Source of the DNA: CAVTOA01 sp963736285
Lineage (GTDB): Bacteria; Actinomycetota; Actinomycetes; Mycobacteriales; QHCE01
Assembly (NCBI GenBank): GCA_963736285.1
Contig: CAVTOA010000003.1
Location: forward strand, 124,001-188,000
Direction: 5' to 3'
DNA length: 64,000 nt
Below, piece by piece: positions 19,624 to 29,784 of the stretch (its first letter is position 1; the number at the start of each line of letters is the position of its first letter). The translations under genes and the position numbers were made by a program. Below the pieces are notes generated by a model. That model worked only from the letters and a program-made list of their open reading frames with translations. It was not told the origin of the DNA and did not search any database.

Positions 19624-20654
19624 GGAGCTCCGTGTGCTTGGGTCATGGCGATGACCGCATGTTCCAATGCATACTCCCGGTCTTCCGCCCCGCCTTTTAC
19701 CGCGCGATTGAGCGCGGCCGCGTGCTGCATGGCTACCGCTAATCCTGTGGGGGTCCAGCCTCTGCTCTGGCGTTGAGCACGCTCCACCTTCCATGGCGGC
19801 AAGCCGAGTTCACTTGCCATCTGGTAAGCGTTGCCACGACCGGCGGACGCAACCCGGGCGACAGTGCGGACACCGTCGGCTAACGCATCCGCAATGGGAA
19901 CCGGGTCTGTCCCTACCGACAGAGACCAGCGTAAGGCGGCCAACGCTTCTGGCACATTGCCGACCATTACTTCATCAGCGACAGCAAACCCTGTTACCTC
20001 TGCTTTCCCTCGGTGATATCTGCGGACCGCCTCCACATCTACCTGACCACCGGTATCGGCGACAAGCTGAGCACAGGCAGAGGCCAACTCCCGCAAATTT
20101 GAGCCGACCGCGTCCAAAATCTGTGAGGCCACATCCTCGCCGCACTTTCCGCCATTGCGCATGACCTCGTGACGAGCGAATTCGACCCGCTCTCGTTGTT
20201 TGACGATTCGTCCACACTGGACGATTGCGGCGCCTCTTTTACGTAGCCCGTCAGCAAGTGCCTTGCCCTTGGCTCCGCCCGCGTGGGTAACTATGAGAAC
20301 CAGATTTTCTGGAAGACCCTGGACGAAATCCAGCAACGCACCCGCTAGTTCTTTACGGGCATCCTGCGCATTGCGCACAATTACCACGCGCGCTTCCCCA
20401 AACAGTGACGGACTGAGCGACTCGGCAAGGGAACCCACGGTGAGTTCTCCCGCTAGTCGGTCGGCAATTTCACAGCCGGGATGCGCCGTACGGGCCTCAG
20501 CTACCAGCTCCGATACGGCTCTGGCGACCAGGAACTCTTCGTCGCCGACGATGAGGTGCACCGATGCGGGAGGCGTAGCGGTTGTTCCCGCAACATCTGG
20601 GTCCTCGACGGGGCTGATAGGTGGCATAACATCCATCGTTACATGCTCAGTCAT
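19620..20654 (-). CDS. holA: DNA polymerase III subunit delta
   Basis: 344 aa. VHLIVGDEEFLVARAVSELV near the start, the AAA+-like fold with VVIVRNAQDARK, and the C-terminal collar region (WSLSVGTDPVPIADALADGVR, GLPPWKVERAQRQSRGW) match HolA. Delta opens the sliding clamp within the clamp loader. It overlaps the end of comEC by 8 bases, the usual comEA-comEC-holA order. Confidence 0.93.
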   Translation of the reverse strand: MTEHVTMDVMPPISPVEDPDVAGTTATPPASVHLIVGDEEFLVARAVSELVAEARTAHPGCEIADRLAGELTVGSLAESLSPSLFGEARVVIVRNAQDARKELAGALLDFVQGLPENLVLIVTHAGGAKGKALADGLRKRGAAIVQCGRIVKQRERVEFARHEVMRNGGKCGEDVASQILDAVGSNLRELASACAQLVADTGGQVDVEAVRRYHRGKAEVTGFAVADEVMVGNVPEALAALRWSLSVGTDPVPIADALADGVRTVARVASAGRGNAYQMASELGLPPWKVERAQRQSRGWTPTGLAVAMQHAAALNRAVKGGAEDREYALEHAVIAMTQAHGAP

Positions 20655-23036
20655 GGTTTGTTGTCACTCCCCAACCATGTGGTGAGCAGCTCAGCACCAC
20701 ATCGCCGTCTTGATCAGTGCGGTAGATCGACGCATGTGTCCTATGTAGATATCGAAGTGCCGCCGCACTGGGATGGCCATATCCGTTATGTGCCCCCACA
20801 GATATGACAGCAACAGAGGGCGCAACCTTGGCAAAAAAATCTGGGTCAGCATTTGCTGAGCCATGGTGCGGAACTTTGAGCACATCGGCATGAAGTGGGC
20901 TTCCTGCTGCGACCAACCTCTCTTCTGCCTCCCGCTCCATGTCTGCCGCGAGGAGAACAGAGATACTCGGATGCCCCCGTAACACAGCTCGAAATACCAA
21001 GGCGTTGTTATTGGAGTCAGAATCTGTGGCCACTATGGGTTCCTCGGGGCTCAGTAGCTCAACGCTTACCCCGCCTGTCTTGTACGTCCAGCCCACTGGT
21101 GGCGTAAAAGTACGGACGTGTGCGACGCGGGCGATGCGGTGCACCACGCGAGCACCCGCAGCCGGCTGTGCCAACCGACTTACCGCTATTGCACCCACAG
21201 TACGACCGCGTATTGCACCGCTCGTGCCACCTACATGATCGGCGTCAAAGTGTGTGAGAACGAGCAGCGGGATCTGTGTGACCCGAAACGTTTGCAAACA
21301 CCGATCCATCGCATCCGGCGCCGGGCCGGTGTCCACCACAATGGCGCTGTGAACACCCGTGCGAAGCATGAGCCCATCGCCCTGCCCAATATCGCAAGCG
21401 ACCATACGCCAATGAGCCGGTGGCCAGCTCGGCGAGAAGAGCCGCACAGGCACCACTACACACGTGATCCCGACAATCAAGGCCACGAGAACAATACGCA
21501 CGACCCGCGAGCGAAATCCTGCTGCCAGGGCCACCAACAGGGCAGCCAGTAGCACTCCTCCCCATACGCCCGAGGCCCAGCCAAGCTGGGCGGCGGGCAT
21601 GGACGCGCCGTAGTGGGCGACGGCCAACAGCCACCGTGCCGGCCAGCCGGCACACCACACGCCAATAGTTGCTAGCCCACCCATAAGTGGGGACACAAGC
21701 GCAGCAACAACACCGACAATGGTGATTGGTGCCACCACTGGCTCCACCAGCATGTTCGCCGGTATCGCGACCAAGCTGACATGACCACCAATCGCCGCGA
21801 TAAGTGGCGCACAGGCCACATGAGCAGCGGCTGGTACCGCGATAGCTTCGGCGATTCCAGCAGGCACACCACGCCGGCGGAGCGCGTCGCACCATCTCGG
21901 CGCAACAATTATCAATGCGGCTGTTGCCAGCACAGACAGGGCAAACCCGGCGGAGCGCGCCAAGTCTGGATCCCACAGCACCAATCCGAACACGGTCGCT
22001 GACAACGCTGGCAACGCCGCACGTGGGTGTCCCGCGGCAAAAGCCCCAGCGCAATGGTGCCCATGAGCGCCGCTCGTACCACGCTGGGCGATGGCCTAGC
22101 CAGCACCACAAATCCGATCACCGCGAGGAAAGCCAGTGCCGCTGAGGCTCGTGGGCCGGCTCTCGCGGCTCGTGCCAAAAACAAGACACTGCCGGCCACA
22201 ATCTCCAAATTGGCGCCGGACACAGCCGCGAGATGGGTAAGGCCTGTGGTGCGGAAATCATCCACCATGTGCGAGCTGAGAAGACTGACGTCCCCCACCG
22301 CGAGCGCGGGAATAACCGCACCGGCATCTCCCGGCACCACATGAACGACAGAAGCACGTAACCCGTCTCGAAATACGCCAGCAAGGCGTTGATACCACGG
22401 CGGGCGACCCATCAAATGCGGCGAGGAGGACACGGCGAGAATGGCCGACGTCAGACTGGCACCCGCAGAAGGTCTCAGCGTGGCAGCGGCTCGCAGTCGC
22501 TGACCCGGCAATAGCCCTTGCCAAATTGAGCCATGCGCACATACCGTCATCCGGGCCTGAAGTGACCAGTGATGGGAGGCGGACCGGAGCTGGCTCACCA
22601 TGACGGGCACCACATAAGTCGGCCGTGCCGCTGGCCCCGACCGCAGCCGATGAGGATCGTCCCGGATCGTCATCACCGCGGTCACATCCGCGTTTGTTTG
22701 AATAAGTTGACCCAGCGGCGCCGCATCTCTCAGCCACATGTGACAAAAGCAGCAACTCGCTGATGCTGCCAGTCCGATCGCCGCGGCCGCTGCCGCCAGC
22801 GCGGCGGTCTGCTGCCAACGGAACCCGTTCGAATGACGCGAGCCCACCCACCACGTGACCACGGCCACTACCACTCCAGCCGAGCCAACCCATATCACCT
22901 GGGAAATAGAGGCACCAAGAGCCCACCAAGCAGCAAGCCACGCGCCAACCGCAGCACATGAGAGCCGAAGATCGAGCGAGTACTCCCGACTCGGAGCGCG
23001 AATGCCACAGAGCCTCTGAGCTTTGGAAGCATTCAC
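20647..23036 (-). CDS. comEC: ComEC/Rec2-family competence protein (single-base frameshift)
   Basis: The GTG start at 23036 overlaps the comEA stop. The first frame encodes N-terminal membrane segments and the competence-domain core (TTGLTHLAAVSGANLEIVAG, RPSPSVVRAALMGTIAL). Near a run of four C at 22044-22047 the match moves to another frame (AFAAGHPRAALPALSATVF), which continues with membrane helices and a metallo-beta-lactamase-like domain (VLTHFDADHVGG, VLKVPHHGSANAD) to 20647. Adding one base gives about 796 aa. ComEC forms the inner-membrane channel for DNA uptake. The unbroken homology on both sides argues for a recent or artefactual indel. Confidence 0.88.
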
Positions 23037-23898
23037 GCTGTCACCAACGGCTTAAGTCGCTGGAATCGAACATCGCCGATGCCGTCCACATTGCGCAGAT
23101 CGTTAACAGAGTTGAACCGCCCACGCGCATTGCGATAGTCAAGAATGTGCTGCGCTAGCGTGGGCCCCACGCCCGGCAATGAATCCAGCTGCGTCAGGCT
23201 GGCCGTATTGAGATCGACTAGCTGCCCGCTTGGAGCGCCGCTTGTTCCAACCGCGTTCCCCGCGCCACTGGGAGTGCGTTCGACCGCGTCGCGCTCGTGT
23301 CTTGCGGATCGTTGACATCGCTCACTACGACGAGCTCGCCGTCGACGACCTTGCGTGCCACATTGAGGTTTCCCAGCCGGGCCGTGGGAGCCAAGCCTCC
23401 CGCCGCTTCAATGGCGTCGTTGACTCTCGCCCCCAATGGCACATGAACCAGACCCGGGCGATTTACCGCCCCGGATACCGCCACCACCACATCTTTAGGC
23501 GCCACTGACGCAGGAATATCGCTGCCTGAGCCAACCGGTGCGGCTTTAAACGGCTCATCGACTGGCTGCGACTGCCACATGAAGTATCCGGTGACAACCG
23601 CCGCTATCAAGCCAATCGCCACCATGGCGATCAAACCTCGCCGGCCAGGGCTCAGACGAACATGCGGCCGGTCGCCCTTTGACCTGCCACCAGCTCCCTC
23701 AATTACGCCGGGAAATCCACCATCTTGCTTAGACAGCTCCACTGTGGAGCTACCTAGAATCGCAGTCGGCAGCTCCCCCGTGGAGCTCGCATCGGTAGTC
23801 GAAAAGAAAACCTCGTCCACCGAGGGAAGTAGCCTCGTCAGGCGAGCATGGGCAGCATCACGTAGTTCCGCTACTCGCGGATGTCCAAACCAGAGCAC
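23033..23898 (-). CDS. comEA: ComEA-like helix-hairpin-helix DNA-binding protein (single-base frameshift)
   Basis: The first frame (23898-23218) encodes a cytoplasmic N-terminus, one membrane segment (GLIAMVAIGLIAAVVTGYFMW) and a SLBB domain (VVVAVSGAVNRPGLVHVPLGARV), then stops at 23218. In another frame, immediately downstream, I translated LVDLNTASLTQLDSLPGVGP, HILDYRNARGRF and GIGDVRFQRLKPLV, the canonical ComEA helix-hairpin-helix. One missing base near 23220 separates them; repaired length is about 288 aa. It is coupled to comEC by a GTGA overlap. It also contains TCCACTGTGGA at 23738-23748. Confidence 0.88.
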
Positions 23899-23962
23899 GC
23901 CGCCACGTTAGGAAGCACAGCTGATCGTTTCTAGCGATCGAGTGCATCCTGTGGACAAATAT

Positions 23963-24670
23963 TCAGCTGTGGATATCGCGGCGATCGCGCGATGCCGACG
24001 TAAGCTCTTCGGCGGTGTCTGGCTCAACATCGCTTGCCGACACCGGAACGCCCGGGCCGGCCGCTCCGGTCAAGGGCCCCACGTTGTAACTACGGATTCG
24101 CCAGCCCCGAGGAGTGTGATGCAATTCCGCCCAACGACAGTTTGCCAGCGGCTCCAAGTGATCACCGACGTCCGTTGTCACGCCGAGCAGCCCCAATATG
24201 GCGCGCCGAGCGGCACCGCCGTGAGTTACGACGCACACGGTGCCATCCGTCGCTGTCAATGCGGCCTCGACGCCGGCAAGCATGCGTTCGTGCAGGTCTT
24301 CTACTTTCTCGATGCCCTTAACATCGGGTTGGCCACCGCCTCGCCAGCTCGCATATTCTTCCGGATACCGCTCAGTGAGTTCTGCGGAGGTAAGCCCCTG
24401 CCACGGGCCAAAATTCCGTTCCCGCAGGCGGACGTCAGTCGTCACGGGCAGACCCATAATGGCGGCCAACGCCTGGGCGGTGCGACGAGTACGCAACAGA
24501 TCGCTGCTGACGATCACGTCGGGCTTCTCGGCGGCGAGCAAGGGTGCGGCTTGTTGCGCCTGTCGCACGCCGATCTCGTCCAAATCGACGTCAGCTTGTC
24601 CTTGAATCCGTTTGGTGGCGTTCCACTCAGTACGTCCGTGTCGCCAGATCAACAACCGCCGTCCGCTCAT
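23963..24670 (-). CDS. Histidine phosphatase (phosphoglycerate mutase-like) family protein
   Basis: 235 aa. The catalytic RHG motif is in LIWRHGRTEWNATKRIQGQ at the N-terminus, with LRERNFGPWQG in the middle and the second catalytic His in VCVVTHGGAARRAI. The last ~30 residues are polar and probably disordered. It overlaps rsfS by 4 bases (ATGA). Genes in this position are often annotated as broad-specificity phosphatases; the substrate is unknown. Confidence 0.88.
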   Translation of the reverse strand: MSGRRLLIWRHGRTEWNATKRIQGQADVDLDEIGVRQAQQAAPLLAAEKPDVIVSSDLLRTRRTAQALAAIMGLPVTTDVRLRERNFGPWQGLTSAELTERYPEEYASWRGGGQPDVKGIEKVEDLHERMLAGVEAALTATDGTVCVVTHGGAARRAILGLLGVTTDVGDHLEPLANCRWAELHHTPRGWRIRSYNVGPLTGAAGPGVPVSASDVEPDTAEELTSASRDRRDIHS

Positions 24671-25104
24671 CGAGGCACCTCAACCGAATCGGAAGAAGAA
24701 GAATCCGGGCCAACGGCATCTGATCCACCGCTGTCGGCCCCGCCGCTCGAATCGACAAACGGAATGACCGGGCAGTCTTTCCAGAGCCGCTCAAGTCCGT
24801 AAAAAGAGCGCTCTTCAGCGTGTTGTATGTGAACCACTACGTCGACGAAATCGACGAGAACCCAGCGCCCTTCGCGCTCTCCTTCGCGTCGCACAGGTTT
24901 GGAGCCCATCTGGCGAAGCCGGTCTTCTACAGCGTCCACAATGGACTTAACCTGACGCTCGTTGGGAGCTGAGACGATCACAAATGCGTCAGTAATCACC
25001 AGACGCTCACTGACATCAAGTATCACGATGTCAGTAGCGAGCTTGTCTGCCGCGGCCCGCGCTGCGGCTAATGCCAGAGTGTGTGCTTTATCGGACGCTG
25101 TCAC
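24667..25104 (-). CDS. rsfS: Ribosomal silencing factor RsfS
   Basis: 145 aa from GTG 25104, chosen because GAAGGAG lies just upstream; six further in-frame codons exist. The family features DIVILDVSERLVITDAFVI, RREGEREGRWVLVDFVDVVVHI and FYGLERLWKDCP are present. RsfS binds L14 and blocks subunit joining. The acidic, Ser-rich tail is variable in the family. It lies between nadD and the phosphatase gene. Confidence 0.94.
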   Translation of the reverse strand: MTASDKAHTLALAAARAAADKLATDIVILDVSERLVITDAFVIVSAPNERQVKSIVDAVEDRLRQMGSKPVRREGEREGRWVLVDFVDVVVHIQHAEERSFYGLERLWKDCPVIPFVDSSGGADSGGSDAVGPDSSSSDSVEVPR

Positions 25105-25236
25105 CAGTACTCCTTCATCCACTGGGGGACGCCATCTCGCGGCGGATTACTCACAATAACGACCGACGCCTCTCGCCTGGTTTCTGGAGCTGGCAACAAG
25201 CAGGCGACCCAGCAGGACGTGATCGCGACCCAAGCC

Positions 25237-25857
25237 TCAGCCCCCGGTTCGATACAATTGTCGCTTTTCGATGTACTGCACGATCCCATCAGGAACCAAA
25301 TACCAAATAGGACGTCCCTGCTCCACGCGCTCTCGACATGCGGAGGACGAGATGGCCATCGCGGGGATTTCTACCAAAGTCACCGCATCCCGCGGCAAGT
25401 GCGAGTCGGACAGGGTATAGCCCGGGCGAGTAACACCAATAAAGTGCGCCAACGAAAACAGCTCTTCGCTTTGTTTCCAGGACAAAATCGCCTCCAGCGC
25501 ATCCGCGCCGGTGATGAAAAAGAGCTCAGTATCGGCCCCATATTCTGCTCGCATGTCGCGCAACGTTTCGATGGTGTAGGTGGGGCCGCCCCGCTCAATG
25601 TCCGCTCGACTGACATGAAATCGGGGATTGGACGCGGTGGCGATGACGGTCATGAGGTAGCGATCCTCAGCTGGACTGACCCTCTTGTCGCCCTTTTGCC
25701 AGGGCTCTCCTGTCGGAACGAAAACCACTTCGTCCAATGAAAACAGGCTCGCTACTTCGCTTCCCGCGACGAGGTGACCGTGGTGAATGGGGTCAAAGGT
25801 GCCACCCATGACGCCCACTCGTTTCGGCTTGCCCTGGGGAGCTTCCCCGCATGCCAC
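25237..25857 (-). CDS. nadD: Nicotinate-nucleotide adenylyltransferase
   Basis: 206 aa from GTG 25857 (GGAG 8 bases upstream); a longer open frame continues upstream without a good start. GVMGGTFDPIHHGHLVAGSEV is the nucleotidyltransferase HxGH motif, and ISSSACRERV carries the second signature. It makes nicotinate adenine dinucleotide in NAD synthesis. proB lies 132 bases upstream; proA, often between them, is absent here. Confidence 0.95.
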   Translation of the reverse strand: MACGEAPQGKPKRVGVMGGTFDPIHHGHLVAGSEVASLFSLDEVVFVPTGEPWQKGDKRVSPAEDRYLMTVIATASNPRFHVSRADIERGGPTYTIETLRDMRAEYGADTELFFITGADALEAILSWKQSEELFSLAHFIGVTRPGYTLSDSHLPRDAVTLVEIPAMAISSSACRERVEQGRPIWYLVPDGIVQYIEKRQLYRTGG

Positions 25858-25988
25858 GCTGCGCTCCGTTCTACCCGTGACCCGCCTCAGCGAACATCTA
25901 ACCAACCACGCTCGACGCCTTGAGTGCGCCAACCGGCCACTCAGGGTGTCGGCAACTGCGCCGATACTAAGTCAGCGCACCGCATTTG

Positions 25989-27191
25989 CTAAAGCACCGC
26001 AAGGTCGTCGCGGTGAATAACCTCGCGTTGCTGCGCCGCGCCAAGCATATGGGTGGATTTCCCGAGCAGACGTGGGAGCTCAGCGGCGTCGTAAGCGGAC
26101 ATTCCTCGCGCCACAACCCGTCCGACGGGGTTGAGCACGTCCACCGGGTCGCCCGCCACAAAGTCGCCCACAACTCTGGTGATCCCAGCGGCCAACAGCG
26201 ATGCCCGATGACGCACTAGTGCATCCTCCGCACCCGGATCAATGGTCAGCTGTCCCCGTGGTTGAGTGGCATAGCGCAGCCAGAGTAACCGGGCCGACTC
26301 ACCCGTGCTCGCCGGACGGAAGTACGTGCCTACCGGTTCACCCGCCAAAGCTGCTGCGGCCTGCGACGCCGAGGTGAGTACCACATGTGCCCCCGAATGG
26401 CTTGCCATCCGGGCCGCCGTCAATTTGCTCGCCATTCCACCACTGCCCAGACCGGAATTGCCTGGCTCTGTCGTCTCAACGTCAGCGAGGTCGCTAGGCG
26501 CAGCTACCTCGTTTACCAACCGTGCCCCAGGATTGCGGGGATGCTGATCGTAAAGTCCGTCTACATCGGAGAGTAAGACCAGCGCGTCAGCACGCAACAG
26601 ATGCACCACCAACGCTGCTAATCGATCATTGTCGCCAAATCGAATCTCGTCGGTGGCCACCGTGTCGTTTTCGTTGACGATGGGAAGCACACCCATTGCC
26701 AGCAGCCGCTCCAACGTCCGGTTGGCATTGCGGTGTCGAACACGGTGCACCAGATCGTCTGACGTCAGCAAAACCTGCCCAACCGCGAGGTCATGTCGAG
26801 AAAATGCCGACGCATAGCGGGCCACCAGCAATGTCTGGCCGACGCTGGCAGCCGCCTGCTGGTGAGACAAATCCCGTGGACGGGTCCGTAGACCCAGCGG
26901 CGCCAAGCCCGCGGCAATAGCGCCCGAAGAAACCAACACCACTTGCTGACCATGCGCTCTGCGTACCGCGAGACTATCGGCCAAGGTATCGATGCGCTCA
27001 GTGTCGAGGCCGTCGCCCACGCTCGTCAGTGACGACGAGCCGATCTTGACGACAACCCGCCGCGCTCTGGCCACCGCGCGACGAAAACTTCGGTCCTCTG
27101 ACTGCTCGACGTCCGCGCCCGGGTTATCCGCTAGAGAAACGCGTTGTGGATCTGCCGTGTCGATGCTGGCACCATGAGGCGTCTCGGTCAC
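25989..27191 (-). CDS. proB: Glutamate 5-kinase
   Basis: 400 aa. The amino-acid kinase domain (VVVKIGSSSLT, VLVSSGAIAAGLAPLG, VLPIVNENDTVATDEIRFGDND, GSGGMASKLTAARMA) is followed by a C-terminal PUA domain. It catalyses the first step of proline synthesis. About 30 polar residues precede the kinase fold, so the true start may be later. It overlaps obg by 4 bases, indicating co-transcription. Confidence 0.95.
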   Translation of the reverse strand: MTETPHGASIDTADPQRVSLADNPGADVEQSEDRSFRRAVARARRVVVKIGSSSLTSVGDGLDTERIDTLADSLAVRRAHGQQVVLVSSGAIAAGLAPLGLRTRPRDLSHQQAAASVGQTLLVARYASAFSRHDLAVGQVLLTSDDLVHRVRHRNANRTLERLLAMGVLPIVNENDTVATDEIRFGDNDRLAALVVHLLRADALVLLSDVDGLYDQHPRNPGARLVNEVAAPSDLADVETTEPGNSGLGSGGMASKLTAARMASHSGAHVVLTSASQAAAALAGEPVGTYFRPASTGESARLLWLRYATQPRGQLTIDPGAEDALVRHRASLLAAGITRVVGDFVAGDPVDVLNPVGRVVARGMSAYDAAELPRLLGKSTHMLGAAQQREVIHRDDLAVL

Positions 27192-28672
27192 GAATGGTCC
27201 GCCTCCGGGGTAGCCGTGGTACCTGACTCGGAAACGCCAGGCTCCGGCAGCTCGTCGTCGGAGCTAGATCGCCGCCGAGCACGTTTAGCTTCAAGCCTCT
27301 CTGCCGCACCGACACGCTCGTTCTGCTCCAACCGATGATCGGTGCCACGACCGCTGGGCACGAACTCCTCGCCCGCATCGATAGCGGGCTCCCAATCGAA
27401 CGAGATCTGTCCAATAGTGACAGTGGCTCCGGGACGCGCACCAGCCTTTGCCAGTGCTTCTTCCACACCGAGCTTTGCCAGTCGATCAGCGAGATACCCC
27501 ACCGCTTCTTCGTTCGCGAAGTCGGTTTGCCTGACCCAACGCTCGGGTTTGTTCCCGCTGACGACAAATGCACCGTCTTCACGGGGGTCTTCTGTCACTG
27601 TGAAGAGCGTCTCGTTGACCGGCTTGGGCCGCAGCACAATGCGCGTCGGCTCGGGTGTTCCACGCCGATCGCGGTCCGCCGCCACCAGCTCCGCCATCGC
27701 ATAGGTGAGGGGCTTAAGCCCTTCGTGAGTAGCGGTGCTGATCTCAAATACCCGATACCCGCGTTGCACCAGTTCGGCCCGCACCAGTTCGGCAAGCTCT
27801 CGACCCGCGGGTACGTCAATCTTGTTCAACACCACCAGCCTGGGGCGATCTTCCAGACCTCCATATGCGGTGAGCTCGGCCTCCAAGGCATCGATGTCAC
27901 TGAGCGGGTCACGCCCCGGTTCTTCGGTCGCCATGTCGATGACGTGCACCAGCACCGCACACCGCTCGATGTGCCGCAGAAATTCCAGACCTAGCCCCTT
28001 ACCCGTGGCCGCTCCTGGGATCAGCCCGGGAACATCCGCCACGGTGAAAACATGGTCGCCGGCCGTGACCACACCCAGGTTCGGCACCAATGTCGTGAAT
28101 GGATAGTCAGCGATCTTCGGGCGGGCAGCCGACACCACCGCAATCAACGACGACTTGCCAGCACTGGGAAAACCCACCAGCCCGACGTCGGCGACGCTCT
28201 TCAGCTCCAGGACGACCTCGGCCGACTCCCCCGCCTCACCGAGCAACGCGAAACCGGGGGCTCTCCGCCTCGTCGAGGCGAGGGCGGCATTGCCTAGCCC
28301 ACCGCGACCACCCTTGGCCACCACAAAACGGGTCCCATCACCGACCAGGTCGGCGAGCGCAGCTCCGTCTGACGACAGCACGACCGTGCCATCTGGCACT
28401 CGCAGCTCCAGGCTCTCCCCTGCCGCGCCATTACGGTTACTGCCCTGACCCGGGCGTCCGTTGGCGCCAGTCGCATGAGGACGGAAGTGGAAATCGAGCA
28501 ACGTGTGCACACTGGCGTCAACGACAAGTGTGACGTCGCCGCCATCGCCACCGTTGCCACCATCGGGCCCGCCCAGGGGCTTGAATTTTTCGCGATGAAT
28601 GGAGGCGCAACCGCGCCCGCCATCGCCCCCCGCCACATGCAGCGCGACACGGTCAATGAAACTTGCGGCCAT
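27188..28672 (-). CDS. obg: GTPase Obg (CgtA)
   Basis: 494 aa from ATG 28672 with AAGGGCGG upstream. The glycine-rich Obg fold (FIDRVALHVAGGDGGRGCAS) is followed by the G domain (GFPSAGKSSL, DVPGLIPGAA, NKIDV) and the C-terminal OCT domain typical of actinobacteria. The last ~70 residues are charged and disordered-looking. Obg takes part in 50S assembly and stress control. It follows rpmA in the usual rplU-rpmA-obg-proB order. Confidence 0.96.
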   Translation of the reverse strand: MAASFIDRVALHVAGGDGGRGCASIHREKFKPLGGPDGGNGGDGGDVTLVVDASVHTLLDFHFRPHATGANGRPGQGSNRNGAAGESLELRVPDGTVVLSSDGAALADLVGDGTRFVVAKGGRGGLGNAALASTRRRAPGFALLGEAGESAEVVLELKSVADVGLVGFPSAGKSSLIAVVSAARPKIADYPFTTLVPNLGVVTAGDHVFTVADVPGLIPGAATGKGLGLEFLRHIERCAVLVHVIDMATEEPGRDPLSDIDALEAELTAYGGLEDRPRLVVLNKIDVPAGRELAELVRAELVQRGYRVFEISTATHEGLKPLTYAMAELVAADRDRRGTPEPTRIVLRPKPVNETLFTVTEDPREDGAFVVSGNKPERWVRQTDFANEEAVGYLADRLAKLGVEEALAKAGARPGATVTIGQISFDWEPAIDAGEEFVPSGRGTDHRLEQNERVGAAERLEAKRARRRSSSDDELPEPGVSESGTTATPEADHS

Positions 28673-28696
28673 AGTTCCGCCCTTCACTTGCTCGTT

Positions 28697-28881
28697 GACC
28701 GGTCATTTTCAAGCCTTCCACCGCCCAATTCGACCGGTCGTTTTGCCGCCCTCACCCCGCAGCGTGACCGGTCGTTTTCCCGGCGTTTCTCCCGGAAAAC
28801 GACCGGTCGCCCGAGCCAGGTGGGGGGACGAATGCGATGACCGGTGAAATTCCCTAGAAAACGCCGGGAAAACGACCGGTC
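28697..28881. repeat. Cluster of GACCGGTC-containing repeats between rpmA and obg
   Basis: The palindrome GACCGGTC next to a TTTTC/GAAAA tract occurs at 28697, 28732, 28766, 28801 and 28874, with half-sites near 28838 and 28896. A 23-base arm at 28766-28788 is the exact inverse of 28859-28881. Copies at 28766 and 28801 also pair with each other over 15 bases. It could be an attenuator or terminator array in the rpmA-obg transcript, or a repeated protein-binding site. Confidence 0.8.
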
Positions 28882-28972
28882 ACAACAACGAAGCTAGCCG
28901 GTGAAAATGGCGAAAAGCGAGGCGGGCCGGGGATATCTCGCCCGGCCCGCCTTTGAGTATTGAAAACTATCG

Positions 28973-29248
28973 CTAGCCCACCGACTCGAGCTCGGCCTCA
29001 GCTGGCTGAATGTTAACGGTCTTGCGGCCACGCTTGGTACGGAACTCGACGGCTCCCGCAGCGAGCGCGAACAGCGTGTCGTCGCCGCCTCGGCCCACGT
29101 TCTCGCCTGGGTGGAAGTGCGTGCCGCGCTGACGGACGAGGATCTCACCGGCGTTTACCCGCTGACCGCCGAAACGCTTTACCCCAAGCCGCTGGGCATT
29201 GGAATCGCGACCGTTCCGCGACGAAGATGCACCTTTTTTGTGTGCCAT
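28973..29248 (-). CDS. rpmA: 50S ribosomal protein L27
   Basis: 91 aa. MAHKKGASSSRNGRDSNAQR, LGVKRFGGQ and QRGTHFHPGENVGRGGDDTLF are diagnostic. It lies 6 bases after rplU. The 300 bases separating it from obg are filled mostly by the GACCGGTC repeat cluster. Confidence 0.98.
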   Translation of the reverse strand: MAHKKGASSSRNGRDSNAQRLGVKRFGGQRVNAGEILVRQRGTHFHPGENVGRGGDDTLFALAAGAVEFRTKRGRKTVNIQPAEAELESVG

Positions 29249-29254
29249 CGAAGC

Positions 29255-29557
29255 CTACTCTCCGCTCTCGATGCCGGTGACCTTCAACTGCGTCAGCGGC
29301 TGACGATGCCCCTGGCGCTTGTGGTAGCCGGTCTTGTTCTTGAACTTGTGAATGACGATCTTCGGGCCCTTGGTGTGGGCAACGATCTCGGCAGTGACCT
29401 CGGGCAGTGAACCGTGGCGGACGTTCTCGCCATCGACGGTCAATAGCGACCGCAGCTTCACGGCATCGCCCAGCTTGCCGTCGAGCTTCTCGACCTCGAT
29501 CACATCGCCTTCGGCGACCTTGTACTGCTTGCCGCCGGTCTTGACGATCGCGTACAT
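29255..29557 (-). CDS. rplU: 50S ribosomal protein L21
   Basis: 100 aa from ATG 29557 with GGAG 9 bases upstream; a longer open frame to 29710 is not needed. MYAIVKTGGKQYKVAEGDVI and KFKNKTGYHKRQGHRQ are diagnostic of L21. The 227 bases between this start and the divergent HxlR gene should hold both promoters. Confidence 0.98.
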   Translation of the reverse strand: MYAIVKTGGKQYKVAEGDVIEVEKLDGKLGDAVKLRSLLTVDGENVRHGSLPEVTAEIVAHTKGPKIVIHKFKNKTGYHKRQGHRQPLTQLKVTGIESGE

Positions 29558-29784
29558 GACGCAGGTCTCCTGACTTCTACACTCCGAGCTGTTCGGGCCG
29601 CACCTGAAGCCGCTCCGGCTTAGCGCTGTCGAACGCTCTAGATAAGGACGTAATCGCCCCCGTGGCGGCACCAGCGGTGGTGGTCCGGCGACACAGCGAG
29701 CGCGGTGCACTTCTGCGCACCAAGCAATAGGGTACGTAGCCGCCGCGGAGATGGTCGAACCGGGGTCGGCTCAGCGCCAGGGTC

